Source: Verticillium longisporum
Taxonomy: Eukaryota > Ascomycota > Sordariomycetes > Glomerellales > Plectosphaerellaceae
Direction: 5' to 3'
NCBI GenBank assembly: GCA_019188255.1
Contig: JAETXT010000003.1
Coordinates: 6,076,001 to 6,140,000 of the forward strand
DNA length: 64,000 bases
In this document: positions 10,037 through 21,324 of the stretch, piece after piece
How positions within the stretch are numbered: the first letter of the stretch is position 1
Layout: the number at the start of each line of letters is the position of its first letter
Position numbers and translations under genes: made by a program
Notes under the pieces: model-generated
Told to the model about the DNA's origin: nothing
What the model saw: the letters and a program-made list of their open reading frames with translations, nothing else
Database searches by the model: none

Positions 10037-12185
10037 ATGAAACATCTTCTCACGTCAAGCCTTTGGCTCGTATTGCTGTTAGGCAGCCGTGCTGCAGATT
10101 CCCAGTCGACTGAAGCAGCTCCGAGCGCAGTCCAACCCATAGACAACGGCCCTGGTCCTGTTGACCCGCCAGAACCATCGGTAGTCCTCGTAGACCCCCC
10201 CGGTACGCCTCCCAGTGATACTCCCTTGGAAGCAATACCACCACCCGAGAGCTCCGTACCGGCACCCGTTGTTCCAACAACGAGCGCCACCGAAGGCGTG
10301 ATCGCTGATACCACTGCTCCGACAGTATTCGACCCGACACCTACTTTACCTCCGGCCAACCCAGAGCCCACGGAGCCGTCTCTGCCCGTCGAACAACCTC
10401 CAAGATCGACGGTAGTAGAAGGAATTCTGCCTCCTCAGTCGACTACGCAGGCTGCCGTAGGACAGAGCTCCGCGCCCGTGGATGGGCCGACTAGTGCCCA
10501 GGGCACAGTAACCACACCAGAGGCGAGTGCGCAGAATGATGTCTCGGAAAGCCGGCCTCCAGCAGGCTCTCCAGCCCCAGCACCGACAAGGGATACTCCA
10601 GATTCAGCTACTCCACAGGAAGTCACAAGCAGGAGTATAGCCCTGGAGCCCAATACAAGCCCAGAGGCTACGACTACCAGGCCCGACGTGCCTGGTGGCG
10701 GCGGAGCGTCTCCAACCCCTACGAACCCAAGGAATTCTGGTATAACTCCTTCAAGTCCCTCACGTGAAGCCCTGGGCAGTCCTGATCAATCATCAGTAAA
10801 CGATGAGACTGGGAATCCGGCCACCACTGAAGTAGCATCTCCAAGTAACGGGGCTCCTGGAAATACGGATGGGAGCCCAGACACCACCAGTAAAAGGCCA
10901 GCACAGACAGATGCTCGAGGCTCGATTCCCAACGGTGAGACCTCTACCACCTCTCGCGCCACCAATGAAGAGGCAACAACTCGGGATCAGCCTTCTGCAA
11001 GCACCCGACGCGGAGGTGACAACTTCCCACAAACAACATCCACCGCTATTAGAATCTCGACTGATACAACTCGCGCAGGGGATTCTTCCCGTGGCGGCTC
11101 AAGACCGACGCAAGGCTCTTCTTCGCTCGCGCCTCTTTCTACTGCCAAGCCTAGCGATGGAACAGGGTTCCTCGGCATTGACTTGTCAGACGGAACAGAA
11201 TCTTCTGAAGAGACCCCTCCTGATACTACTACGCCCGAACAACATGATGCTGAGGCTGAGGCAAACCTCCCCTTTACGGTCATCTCTGATGCAGACGCAC
11301 AAGACGTCGCCATTCTGGAAGCCGCGATGTTCGAGTACTTTGTCGAAAACGATGCTCAAATTGGGGACGATGTGCAGGTCACAATTCCGGCCGTGGCGTC
11401 AAATTGCAATGTCGGGCTGACTAGGCGGGATATGGAAGAGGAGAGGTGGCCGGGTAGGTTCAAGTCGCTCGTCGCCAAGAGACAGGCAAATTGCAAGGTC
11501 GTCACGAGCCTGGATTTTGATTTATACTTTCACTACATGTTGCCGAGCCAGACTGCCGAGCGTCCTAATCAGTTATCGGAGAGGATCACAGCTAGTGTAA
11601 GTGGGAACCACATCTCTTCGCTGCTCTGTGTAGTCTTGATCCCACCGCTGACGACTACGAGGTCGAATATGTTCAGTCGGTATTCGGGCTTCGGAACATA
11701 ACCTTTACATACGTGGGTGTAAACTTCTACACTCCGGACAAAGATGACGCAAACTGGACTACGGTCAAATATAAAGAAGACAGGCTCGAGACTTGGATGG
11801 GGGAGACCCGGAAAGGTGACAAAATGTCACTTAACGTGTGGCTAGTGACCGACTTGAAGAAAGGAGAAGGTGATGACGAGAGAGACATCAACGAGGTACG
11901 TGCTGTATCACCTCAATTATCACCCGCGTAGACTTTCACAAAGACTAACTAATGCGAAACAGTATTCCACATTTCCTGAAGACAACAGTGGCCTCATAGA
12001 CGGCATCGTTATGAGACAGGCTCATATCAGCGACGTTTCACCAACTTTGATCCATAACATTGGGCATTGGCTGGGCTTACGACATACGTTCAGCAAACAA
12101 ATTGAGGACGGTGAGCAAGACTGTGTCGCTGATACTGGTCTGCTTTCTTCAACCCAAACAAGCGGCTTGAAGGACGTTATGTACA
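10037..12185 (+). pseudogene. M43 (MEP1/pappalysin)-like metalloprotease, 5' part, interrupted by a LINE
   Basis: Starts with a signal peptide (MKHLLTSSLWLVLLLGSRA). About 390 residues rich in Ser, Thr and Pro follow, resembling an O-glycosylated stalk, and then the protease domain. Exon 1 runs from 10037 to about 11596. The frame then moves by one: GVNFYTPDKDD is read in the next frame, and no GT-AG intron I can see restores it, so one base is probably missing between about 11597 and 11637. A clear 67-nt intron lies at 11896-11962 (GTACGT, CTAAC, CAG). The domain then shows the zinc site HNIGHWLGLRH and the QDCVADT segment. M43 enzymes carry HExxH; here the catalytic Glu is Asn (codon 12056-12058), so activity is doubtful. 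At 12174-12185 the frame runs into the target duplication of a retrotransposon. The 3' end of the gene lies at 17775-17887. Confidence 0.75.
12174..12185. repeat. Target-site duplication, left copy
   Basis: ACGTTATGTACA is identical to 17763-17774 and flanks the LINE. In the host gene it spans codons for V-M-Y inside the M43-like frame. The exact left edge is slightly ambiguous because the element's 3' tail begins with CACACA. Confidence 0.9.
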
Positions 12186-12196
12186 CACACACACAC
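12183..12196. repeat. (AC)n run at the LINE 3' end
   Basis: On the element's own strand this is a (TG)n/GT tail following AATAAACTT. It is likely the simple-sequence 3' tail that LINEs carry instead of long terminal repeats. Confidence 0.6.
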
Positions 12197-12512
12197 AAGT
12201 TTATTACGCCTGGTGGCCTAGAGCCAATAAGGCACTATTCGCTATTGTACATGGTCGCTTCCTGTAGTCTGTCCGAAACTCCCAAGCCCATAAGGGGTCG
12301 TCTTTCCGCTCTTGCTTTCTCGTCTTCTGTCTTTCCGCCGGTTTCTCATGGGGTTTAGATTGTATTGGCAAGCTGCTTGAAGGCTATTCTTCAAGTGTTC
12401 AGAGTCCTATCTACGGCGACTGAAGCGGCGCCTGCTGTTATTGACACGAGGTGTGGGTGTTAGGTTCGATTAGTAGGGAAGGGGGGTTTGCCGTGATAGG
12501 TCTCATCAAGGA

Positions 12513-15500
12513 TCACACATTCTCTAGCCGGCCCGTGGCCTTCGCAAAGCGTATCGTAGCTCGGACTGCTTTCATGTTTGGCTTCCAGTCATCACCATCT
12601 GATGTTGTCTTTCCTCCCAGGTGGAAAGAAACGTTGTCTCTTTGTGCGCCAGGGCACATGAGTGTCTCGGCGCGTTGTGTTGCCCACCGTGTGCATCGAA
12701 GGAGGAAGTGCTCTACCGTCTCTCTCGCGTGTCCGCATGCGCATTGGGCTGACGCTACTGCCTTGATTCGGAAAAGTGACGCGTTGAGCCTCGCCATGCC
12801 TGTCCTGAGCTGGGCCAGCATGCTCGCTTCTATCCAGGAAAGGTTGTTGTATAGTTCTCGAGTGTGCTTGCCAGGAAGAGCTATATCTATTTCCTTCGAG
12901 AGTTTTCCAACCTTGTCCGGTAGTCGTCTCTCTACACGTAGTTTGCGTCTTGCAGCATTGAGGGTGGTGGACCGCATCTTCGGGAACTGCTTTTCTGGTG
13001 AGGCGCCCTCTCGGCTGGCCTTGCGTGCTTCTCCTTTCGCTCTCTTCAGGAGGTCGTCCTCGAGATGACTAGGCAGCCAAACGGCTGCGATGGTGTTTCC
13101 GGTCTCTCGAAGTCGAGTGACCGCTTCGTAGATGCAGCGAACGTACTCTTGTCCAGATTGTTGACGGGGTTTCGAAGTGTCAGCACCGCGGCTTTGTTAC
13201 TTGTCAGTAACGTTACCCTCTGGCCCCTTAGCTGTGGCAGAAACCGCAGCGCGTACGCCGCCGCCACGAGTTCTCCGGAAAACGGGTTCTGATCGGTCCT
13301 CATGCCGTGGGTGAAAGAAAAGGTCTCGGGCACCGTTCCTGGTCCCTCGATGACTCCGCCGACCCCGACCAGCTCGTTTCGTGCCGAGCTGCTGACGGCG
13401 ATGCGCACCATCGCGTCCTGGTCGACACGCGTCGATGTTGAGTCGTCATTCCATTCGGCAATGGTCTGCATTCTTTCCATCCACGGCGGAAGTGTGAATG
13501 GGTTGATGGTTTCCAGGTTCTCCATTGGAATCTCGTTGAGCGCAGTTGCCAGTTGGAAAAATGGTGAGCGGTGGAAACGCCTGAACTTCCGCATGCGAGC
13601 AGTCAGTTTTCGAAGCGGGTTGGTCTCGGGCAGTGCGTGGAGATCCGTCCAAAGCTTGATAGCCCTTCTCGTGAATCGCTCTGGTGCACTGGCGATGTGA
13701 GCCTCCGCTTCTGCTACGCTCGTGGCTATCGTGATGAACGCTCCAATGATTGCCTGCGCTCCGACCTTTTGGACGCGATTGATTGCTGCCGCCGTCCGAT
13801 CTTTGCATCGGTGCCTCCAGACGTTAGAGGCATAATCCACCACCGGAGCCACGGTGGCCGTGAATAGCTGCCGTGCTGTCGCCGGGGTCAATCCTCTCAG
13901 TCGTTTCAGCTCCATAGCAGCCTCCAATCCCTTGGTCGCCACTCTTGCAATGTGTTCCCTATACCTGAGTCCAATGTCCATGATCACGCCGAGGATCTTG
14001 ACATGCTGTTTGGGTTCGACTGTTTGCCCTTTGATAGTGAAGGGTTCCGAATCGGACCTTTTGGCCCATCGGGTGAAGTGGATGACCGCAGTCTTGTCCG
14101 CTTCGAAAGTTGCACCGCTTCTCCGCTCCCAGTCCAATGCCTTTTCGATGATTGCCTCAATTCCTTTACGGTTGTCTTGCGTGGTTGGGCCAGCGACCCA
14201 GGCTGTAAAGTCGTCGACGAAGGCTATAGCTCCCCCATAGCAGTTGATCTTCTGTTGTACAAGGTCTGCGTTGAAGAACAGAAACAAGATGGGTGACAGT
14301 GGTGATCCTTGCGGTAGTCCGGCCTGCGGCAGGGTCCGGACCTCTGATGCTTGGCCGTTGACCTGAATTGTCGCCGTCCGATCTGAGCAGAATGCCTCTA
14401 CCCAACGGAGCAACTCTCCTGGGAGGCCCCTCGCTCTCATTCTCTGAATAAGTCTCTCTTTACACACTCCATTGTACGCTCCCTTCACATCGAAGCTCAC
14501 GAGGCTGACCACCCAACGATTTCTCCATGCTGCGTAGATTTGTTCTTGCAGCAGCACTAACGCTTGTTCTGCTGACCTCTGTTTGCGGGCCCCGAAGTGG
14601 TTCGTAGGCAACAACCCGTGCGTTTCGACTGCATGGGATATCCTCTCCGCAACAACCGACTCGAGAACCTTGCCGAGCGTGGCGAGGAGCGAGATGGGCC
14701 TCCAAGCCTTGGCGATGGTGTAGTCTGCTTTGCCGGGCTTTTTGAGCGGGATGATCTTGGCGTGCCTCCATTGGTCGGGGAGTACTCCTTCCTCTAGTGA
14801 TGCGCGGAAAATCGCCAGGACCCTGTGCTTGACGGCTGGCCAAATCTGTTTCCAGACCATCGCTGGCAACCCGTCCTCACCAGGTGCTTTCCACGATTTC
14901 GTCGCGAAAAGACGGCGTTCGACTTCTTCCATCGTGATGTTGGGCATGTTAACAGCTGATTCGCGTTGAGGTCTCTCCCCTTCCTCTTCGATATGCTCCG
15001 GTAGGGACGGGAAGAAAGTGGTAAGCAGTTCAACCGCTTGCTCTTTGCTGTTGGTCGTCCGTGTGCCATCAGCCTTCACAAGTTGTGGCACCTTGCCGAA
15101 CGCCGCATCGTCGCCAGACTTCAGATACTTGGCGGCCTTCCAGATGTTGTCGTTGTTGGCCAGGAAGTCATTCCAATGGGTTTTCTTCTGTTGTCGAATG
15201 GCATCATGGTATTGTTTCGCTGCTCCCTTGGCCGTGTTCTCCAGTGCTTCATCGTTCCGTCCTGCCCGTCTTGCTGCCCTCGCCCGGTTTCTCCAATGTG
15301 TGTGGATGTGGCGGAGCTGCGTAAGATCCGCCGTCCACCACCGCTTCGCGTATGGCGATGGTTTGGCTTTCGGTGTCAAGGCCTGTACTGCTCCCAGCAC
15401 CACTGACATGAGTCTGTCCGTCTTCTCTTGGACCGTGCCTTCCATCGGGACTGTCTCGAGTGCCGTGGAGATTCGGGTGTTGATTTCCTTCCATGGCGCG

Positions 15501-16264
15501 TTTTTGAATAGAGGTCGGTCTTGGGCTTTCGGGGTCGGAACTGATACGTCAAGGATCGTTTCGATGGTGCGGTGGTCCGACCCGTGCTCTGTCCCGTGCG
15601 TCGTACACTTGATCATGGACGCAGCTAGGTCCTCTGACACCAGCACAAGGTCGATTGTCGATTCGTGGTCTCCGCCTTGCCATGTCTTCGTGCCCCGTGG
15701 GAGCATGCTGCAGAGGGAGAGCTCGTTCATTAGGTCGATGATGTTATCGGCTTCACCCTGTCGTACCGGAGACACGTCGTCTCCTCCCCATAGTTGATCG
15801 TGGCGGTTGAAGTCGCCCGCAATGACCACGTCCACCACCTCTCCTGCGGCTCTCCTAGCATCCGCGACCGCACTACGTATGGTGTTACACGCTTCCTGTA
15901 ATGCCTGGGTGTCCATCCCCTGCACGTACACGGACACCACCAGTACCAGTCTCTCTGGGAGCCTCAACAGTGCTGCTGTCATGTCCGGAGACTCTATCAA
16001 CACCTGTTCCGCCCCCAAATCCTTCCTTATCCAAAGCATGCTTCGGATCGCCCATCGTCCTTCCCCAGTCGTTGGTGGGACCATCTTTGTCCATCCGTGA
16101 TGTCCCATCGGAGTCGTCAATAACCGTCCCTTGATCATCCGTGCTTGTGGTTCCTGAATGACCAGCACCGCTGCGTCCTGAATGTCCTCGTCGTTCATGA
16201 GGCTCTCGTGAACCTCGCCGCGTTTTCGCACATTGAGTTGGATTATCCGGAGCGTGCTACTCAT
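12513..16264 (-). CDS. LINE ORF2: APE endonuclease, reverse transcriptase, degenerate RNase H and C-terminal zinc-knuckle region
   Basis: The first 1072 codons (16264..13046) read through. One base is missing at the G-run 13166-13169 (plus strand), and the true continuation ([15 protein letters not shown] onward) runs in the next frame to the stop at 12513. APE-type endonuclease residues are LNV (Asn11), IQEP (Glu38), AGDFN (151-153), STIDLVL (Asp205) and GSDH (Asp230-His231). Reverse transcriptase motifs are SFDVKGAYN (Asp592), LPQGSPLSP (650-658) and FVDD (Asp684, Asp685). An RNase-H-like segment follows at about 945-1030. It keeps the Glu of [10 protein letters not shown], but Ser and Asn sit where Asp is expected. 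The C-terminal part contains [17 protein letters not shown], a CCHC-like knuckle typical of the clade. The start overlaps the end of ORF1 by 8 nt. Confidence 0.9.
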
Positions 16265-17570
16265 TCAAAGAAGGGTAGAGCTTCTTGCAGTTTCTGCTGA
16301 ACGACGCATGAGGACCTCCGCAGGGAACACACTTGAGGGTAGTCTCAGTGCAAACACTGTGGTGGTGACCCTCCTTGGCGCATTGCCCGCACATCTGGGG
16401 CAGGTCGCACTGGTGAGCTTTGTGGCCGCGGCCAACCTGCTGACAGTTGTAGCACTGGTCGAGGCGAGGACGAGATTCGAAGACCTTGGTCCTCCCGGAT
16501 TGTCCTCCCGCATAAGCGTAACCCTCCGCGAGTAGCCTTTCCGCGTCCGCCTTCTTCGTGAGGTAGATAACCATTGAGCCGTACGCCTTCGGAACATCCC
16601 TGTTGCTAAGCCAGCCTACCTTCGCAACTTGAACGTCATTTTCTTTGCCAATCTCCTCGGCGGCTCCACTACGAATGGCATTCGCCTCATCCACGACCAC
16701 CGTGCGGGACACGTAGTCGACTTTGACGGGGTAGAGTTCGTCTCTCAGCATCCGGGCTCCCCGCGGCAGCTTGGCTCCCACGAGCCGTTTCACCATGGTG
16801 TGCTCCTCCTCGTTTCTGCAGGCAATTCTGATTCGAGGCTTCTTCGGGTCTTTGGTCACAGCCAGGCAACGCCAATCGGATTGGCTCTGGTCCACCCTGA
16901 CCTCGCCTTCCGTGAGGGTACGAACAGCGCCCGGTGTCAGTTGTTCGTCTTGTTCGTCCTCGATCCTTGACGTGTCGATCGTGCAGAAGACCACGTCTGT
17001 TGGACCCGGTGGTGCCGTGGGGCCCGGGCCCGCGTTGTCGAGTCGGCTGGTCGGTGGCATTCGGGCAATGTCTGCGTAGGATGGCTCGGACCTCTGCTGC
17101 CCTGTAACCATCGTTGCAATCGCTTCGGCGCTTCCGCGTATGCTCTGGGCTTGTTCTGTCATTTGTTCCGTGACCATGTGTAGTTTGTCTTTAGTCGTAA
17201 GAAGGTCCCTCTTAAGTTCTCGGTTTTCGTCTTGAAGATCTTCAATCAGTTCCGCCAGTGACTGGAGCTTAACTAAGACTGCTTTGAGGAGCTTCGTTTG
17301 CTGCTTCATCGGTTCCTGTTTTGCGAGTCGCGACGTGTCGTCGTCTACCTGTCGCTCTTTCTCCACGGACGGTCGTCCTTCCAACGCCGCTCTGGCATTG
17401 CGCCTGTTGGGCTTCCTAGTCGTGATTTCCGCATCGTCGGTTGTATCGTCGATTGTCTGATTTTCGATGGCTTTGCTGCTCGGTTTGCGCGGTCGAAGTC
17501 GTCGCTGCTCAACACCATTCCTCCCTTCCTCGTCAGACGCGACGTTGATCGTGTCGTTTTCGGTCGCCAT
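16257..17570 (-). CDS. LINE ORF1: gag-like nucleic-acid-binding protein with zinc knuckles
   Basis: 437 residues from the first ATG at 17570; the frame is open upstream to 17675 but without an ATG. The N-terminal third is basic and acidic mixed. A predicted coiled coil ([20 protein letters not shown] and following heptads, about residues 93-150) may drive oligomerisation. The C-terminus holds three Cys/His knuckles beginning at about residues 373 (CYNC), 394 (CGQC) and 414 (CVPC). Proteins of this kind coat the element RNA and chaperone nucleic acid during target-primed reverse transcription. The frame ends with AATGAGTAG, in which the ATG of ORF2 is embedded, suggesting coupled reinitiation. 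No frameshift is seen. Confidence 0.88.
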   Translation of the reverse strand: MATENDTINVASDEEGRNGVEQRRLRPRKPSSKAIENQTIDDTTDDAEITTRKPNRRNARAALEGRPSVEKERQVDDDTSRLAKQEPMKQQTKLLKAVLVKLQSLAELIEDLQDENRELKRDLLTTKDKLHMVTEQMTEQAQSIRGSAEAIATMVTGQQRSEPSYADIARMPPTSRLDNAGPGPTAPPGPTDVVFCTIDTSRIEDEQDEQLTPGAVRTLTEGEVRVDQSQSDWRCLAVTKDPKKPRIRIACRNEEEHTMVKRLVGAKLPRGARMLRDELYPVKVDYVSRTVVVDEANAIRSGAAEEIGKENDVQVAKVGWLSNRDVPKAYGSMVIYLTKKADAERLLAEGYAYAGGQSGRTKVFESRPRLDQCYNCQQVGRGHKAHQCDLPQMCGQCAKEGHHHSVCTETTLKCVPCGGPHASFSRNCKKLYPSLNE

Positions 17571-17762
17571 GGCTGCAGGTGGGGCGCCACGTGGAGTGGG
17601 ATCCACCAGTTCGCGTGTCGCGCCGTCCCGCGTCAAGACCAACCCACCTTCGATCGGTTTGATGCCGTACTTCAACGAAACAAATAAGAAGTGGCGATAC
17701 AGAGGGTGCTCGAATCAGTCCGTTACGGTACGTACAGTTCTGCTCTCGGACAGTACAGTTAT

Positions 17763-17774
17763 ACGTTATGTACA
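17763..17774. repeat. Target-site duplication, right copy
   Basis: ACGTTATGTACA, identical to 12174-12185, at the 5' edge of the LINE. Confidence 0.9.
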
Positions 17775-17887
17775 GCTGCTCGCAGATACAGTGTTTTGAG
17801 GCCAACGCTCGAAACATTACAAATTTCATGAGTGTAGGTCCCTTTGAGCTGTACACTTATGGAGCATGGCAGCGTTTTCTGACTTGA
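17775..17887 (+). pseudogene. M43-like metalloprotease, 3' part beyond the LINE
   Basis: Joining this piece to 12185 keeps the frame: codons for V-M-Y continue into SCSQIQCFEANARNITNFMS and end at the stop 17885-17887. Cysteines followed by N-F-M-S are what the M43 family has after its zinc site (the Met-turn). This independently supports both the family call and the insertion model. The C-terminus is short compared with active M43 proteases. Confidence 0.8.
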
Positions 17888-19102
17888 TGACCAGTTCTCG
17901 AGTTGCAGAGGTGATACCACTGGTGGAGGATTCAGTATCGACCAAAAGGCAGCCATCTGGGCACGTGTGATTCAGTTTCGGCGCACGAATGCTGAAGATG
18001 ATTGTCAGCCATCAAGTTCTACCACCACCAGGTCTGCTATCCAGAAAAGATCCTCCATGCAGGATCTGGTCGATGGAAAGTGTCCAGATCTTACTGCTGA
18101 GGCCGAACGAATCCGAAATCAGCCGGTCAACGGAGCTACTGCCCCTCTAGCTTTGGGTGCTTGGGGATGGTGTCTGCCATGGCTTGTAAGCGCCATGGTT
18201 TTAGCTCCGTAGGGCCCTGATAGCTGCAAATTCGACATCAGGACGTTATTAGTATCAAGAAGTTCATGTTACAAAACTCATCTCTTGAACTCCAATATCG
18301 CCACTCCCACCAAGCACGATGTTAGTCCAACACGGATATCTCTCAGCAGTTCTGCTCGACCCATCGTGACACTGGAAATTCACTACTGAGTTCCAGACTG
18401 GGCTGTCTTGGCAAATTTGTAGCACCCACCTCGATGCTAGCTTGTCTACAACTCCGTTCTTTTCGCTCGTTGACGTGCCTGATGGCGGGTGTTTGTGTTC
18501 GCTTTGGATCTGGTCTCTCCACGGAGTGAGGTTAAATCATGTGTCAAAGAAGTCGTGGACCGCTTTTTTGTTGGCCCCAGGCGGCATTTGAAAGAACGAC
18601 GGGCCTCAGCCGCCAAACTCTAAAACCGGAGGTGGCTCTGCCTCGAACATCGATCGCAGTCTATCTGGTTTCATGGGATTCAGCCCTCCAGATTCAAGCC
18701 ACTAGCGCAACATAAAGTTCCGACTTCATTGCTCGATTGGTCCTCAGCCTCTTGCTCAGGCGTAACATCGCCGTTCTTGGCAGTAAGAACGAACTTAGGA
18801 GCCACAAGTCCCAGGAAACGCTCAGTCCAGTTTGAAAGAAGCCAAACTCTTCTGGGTCAATATCACTTGGTGATTCAGCCTCACCACATATGTAGGGACT
18901 GGCATTCGTGGACCTATTCTATGGCATCCGCTACCTGATTAGTCGTGTCTCGAGCACGGAGTCGAGACCGTGGCCTCGCGGAGTAGTGAGCTCTTGCCTT
19001 ATCACTGTTGGTCGTCCTCTCAATATGAAAAAGCCTACCACAACTTTCCCAATCATTCCGACCCTGTGAAAGAACTGTTCACTGTGATATAGATCAATCA
19101 AT
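17888..19102. other. Intergenic
   Basis: About 1.2 kb, moderately AT-rich, without a supported gene on either strand. A 5' flank for the next gene is expected at its right end. Confidence 0.55.
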
Positions 19103-20286
19103 ATGGTGCGGCTTTTCATGAATCTTATCGCATGCCTGGCTGTACAGACCGCAGGCTCATACGTCCATCCCAGCATGGTAAATATCACAAATGACTTGAG
19201 AAGGCACCAAGAAGCGCCGGTACCAACGCCTCCTATACATGGACTGGACAGGCGCCAAACAGATGTTGCTGGCCGGACGTATACTCGAACCATTGCCCCC
19301 GACTCTGTTTGTGGCTACCTTTCAGCTTCACCTGGCAACGACATTGTCTGCGAAAATGGCGAGCGCTGCAACTGGGTCAAAGCAAATGGGCTCAATGCCG
19401 TCTTTTGTGGCATCACCAAGAATGTAACTGCGAAAATCAAATGCTACGAGCGCGACGCGATGGCAGCCGACCCTGGGCTATGTAATGACGTTTGCCAAAG
19501 CAATAAGTTTAACCTGCAATGGTCAGTTCTTCCCAACAAAGCTTGCGACTGTATCAGTCGTACCAGGCACTGACATCACCGCCACAAAGCACCGACGAAG
19601 CAGCACCATACTGTCGTACATACGCCTACCCAGAAGGCATACGCGACTATAGATGTGCCTCAACGCCCGTAACCGTGGCACAAAGTGCCGACTTTGCCTA
19701 TGAAGGGCAGGTAGGCCGCTCTTTTGAGACGACAGTCGTCTCCAACATTGCAAGGACGACCGAGGAATCCCAGAGCGATTCGACTGTCGCACCAGCCTCC
19801 TCAAGAGCAGGAACAACACCAATCTCCACCTCGGATTCCTTAAATTCTTCAAACGAGTCGAAAGGAAGCAGTGTGCCCGTTGGTGCGATAGTTGGTGGTG
19901 TAGTCGGAGGCGTTGCCTTGATCGCTCTCATAGCCGTCGCCATTTTCTTCCTTCGTAAAAGATCCACGCGGAAACGCAACTCACCGCCAGAGAATATTGA
20001 CGGCGGCCATCCTTCGGTTCAACAAGTCTACCCCGAGCCTGACCAACAGGTGTACCCACTACCATCACCACGTAGCGAACTGTACGGCTCAAAAAGCGGC
20101 ATGATTTCGCCCGTCCAGTCCACAGACTATGGACGACCCGATTCTTCGGCTTATGACGGTCAGACAGTCAGTGATATGCACAGGCCGTACTCGCCAGAAG
20201 CCCAGTCTTCATTTCAACAACCAGTGGCATACGAGATGGACCAAGGGAACAGCCTCAATAGGGGGCAGGTGCATGAGATGGGCTGA
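19103..20286 (+). CDS. Single-pass cell-surface protein with Cys-rich ectodomain
   Basis: Exons 19103..19521 and 19590..20286 with a 68-nt intron (GTCAGT to AAG, CACTGAC branch region). Splicing creates a Cys codon (TG plus C) and joins FNLQ to CTDEAAPYC. The product has 371 residues: a signal peptide (1-18), a Cys-rich ectodomain starting near SVCGYLSASPG with about ten cysteines to DYRC, a Ser/Thr-rich stalk, one membrane span (GAIVGGVVGGVALIALIAVA) and a basic stop-transfer sequence (LRKRSTRKR). A cytoplasmic tail rich in Pro, Tyr, Ser and Gln follows. The architecture resembles fungal Mid2/WSC-like sensors and a widespread ascomycete family with CGYxSG ectodomains. A sensor or wall-linked role is inference. 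Confidence 0.8.
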
Positions 20287-21224
20287 CAATTTACTTAGCT
20301 AGGCAGATATATAGAGGGCAAATGGCGGTACGCTTCAACTCATACATGCATTGAGCCACCTTGCGCGGCACCACTGGCACACCTCACAGCTTGGTATCGA
20401 AAGTGGATGAAGAGATTGAGAATTGGACGGTCTCGGTGATTTTGTGGTGCAAGGTGGCAGGGCACGAAGTATCGTAGTCTCTGCTTGGGGAGTTCCTTAA
20501 GTGGTGTTTTATGCTTGTTCCAAAGCCAAGCTTCGCCACGATCTGTTTGCAGATCTAATTCAAAGAAGAATCCATATCGGGAAGGCCAGTTTATCTAAGT
20601 GACCCCTCTTTCTCTCATGCTGGCATGAGGTTGTTCGCCCCGTCATTCAAGCTGTCTGTCTCGGCCAGGCCCGGTGGACTCCATGATGGAGAATGCCTTG
20701 AATTGGCCTATGAGGAGTTGCATACAAACGAAGGATTCTGGTCCTAGGTGCATTGGTCGTGCATTACAATCCATTTTTAGTGGTGTTGCATGATCCTTCA
20801 CCAAGACTCAAACTGCATCGATAGGTGTTACAAGGGCTTTGGGCATGCTGCTATCAGTAATGATTTATCTCGTCCATCACGATATCGCGGCTACCACCAG
20901 AAATCACTCGTATCAAGTATGAAAACTGCAAGACAATTAGCCGCTATCGAATACCTTCGGGAATTACAGTTTGTATGACCAAAGTTGCTCCCAGGGAACG
21001 GACAGCAATACTCCCGTAGCGTTCGACGGCAGCCTTAGCCACACCACCTTCAACGTATACGATGCTCACATAATCATCTTGGCCGACTGGCAGCTAGCTG
21101 CGTAACGTCGTCACTGGGAACCTTGACAGTCACCTCTGAAGGATTCATGCATGTATCTTTCTTCTAACCTACCATTACCGGCTAGCGGCTATAAGTTGTG
21201 CTGGTTTGCTCGCCATGCCAGTTG
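20287..21224. other. Intergenic, AT-richer
   Basis: No supported gene. Short open frames (for example 20790-20978) lack features. Confidence 0.5.
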
Positions 21225-21230
21225 TATAAA
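21225..21230 (+). promoter_or_regulatory. TATA box upstream of the small secreted peptide
   Basis: TATAAA lies 95 bases before the ATG at 21325, with an A/C-rich leader between. It supports a once-real gene start. Confidence 0.5.
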
Positions 21231-21324
21231 GGTCAGACAGTCCCGCATCGTCTCCGACAGCCCAAGATACCAACTAACATCGACATCACTCTTAAATAAC
21301 CAGCATCTAAAGTTTCAAGACGAA

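Larger units (their letters stand above)
12186..17762 (-). mobile_element. Full-length Tad1-like LINE (non-LTR retrotransposon), 5.58 kb
   Basis: Minus-strand element with a leader of about 190 nt, ORF1 (gag-like), ORF2 (endonuclease, reverse transcriptase, RNase-H-like) and a 3' untranslated part of about 330 nt ending in AATAAACTT plus (TG)n. It is bounded by a perfect 12-bp duplication (12174-12185 and 17763-17774). ORF1 is intact, and ORF2 is intact except for one missing base in a C-run at 13166-13169. Organisation and content match the Tad1 clade common in Sordariomycetes. Intact ORFs and an unmutated duplication indicate a recent insertion. The copy shows no excess of RIP-type C-to-T decay that I can see by eye, and its long GC-rich ORFs remain open. 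It disrupts the M43-like gene. Confidence 0.93.

Noticed and set aside
11595..11633. GTAAGT...TAG as a short intron in the M43-like gene
   Set aside because: Only 37-39 nt, no branch site, and neither donor restores the downstream frame.
15018..15797. 259-codon plus-strand frame
   Set aside because: Antisense shadow of LINE ORF2.
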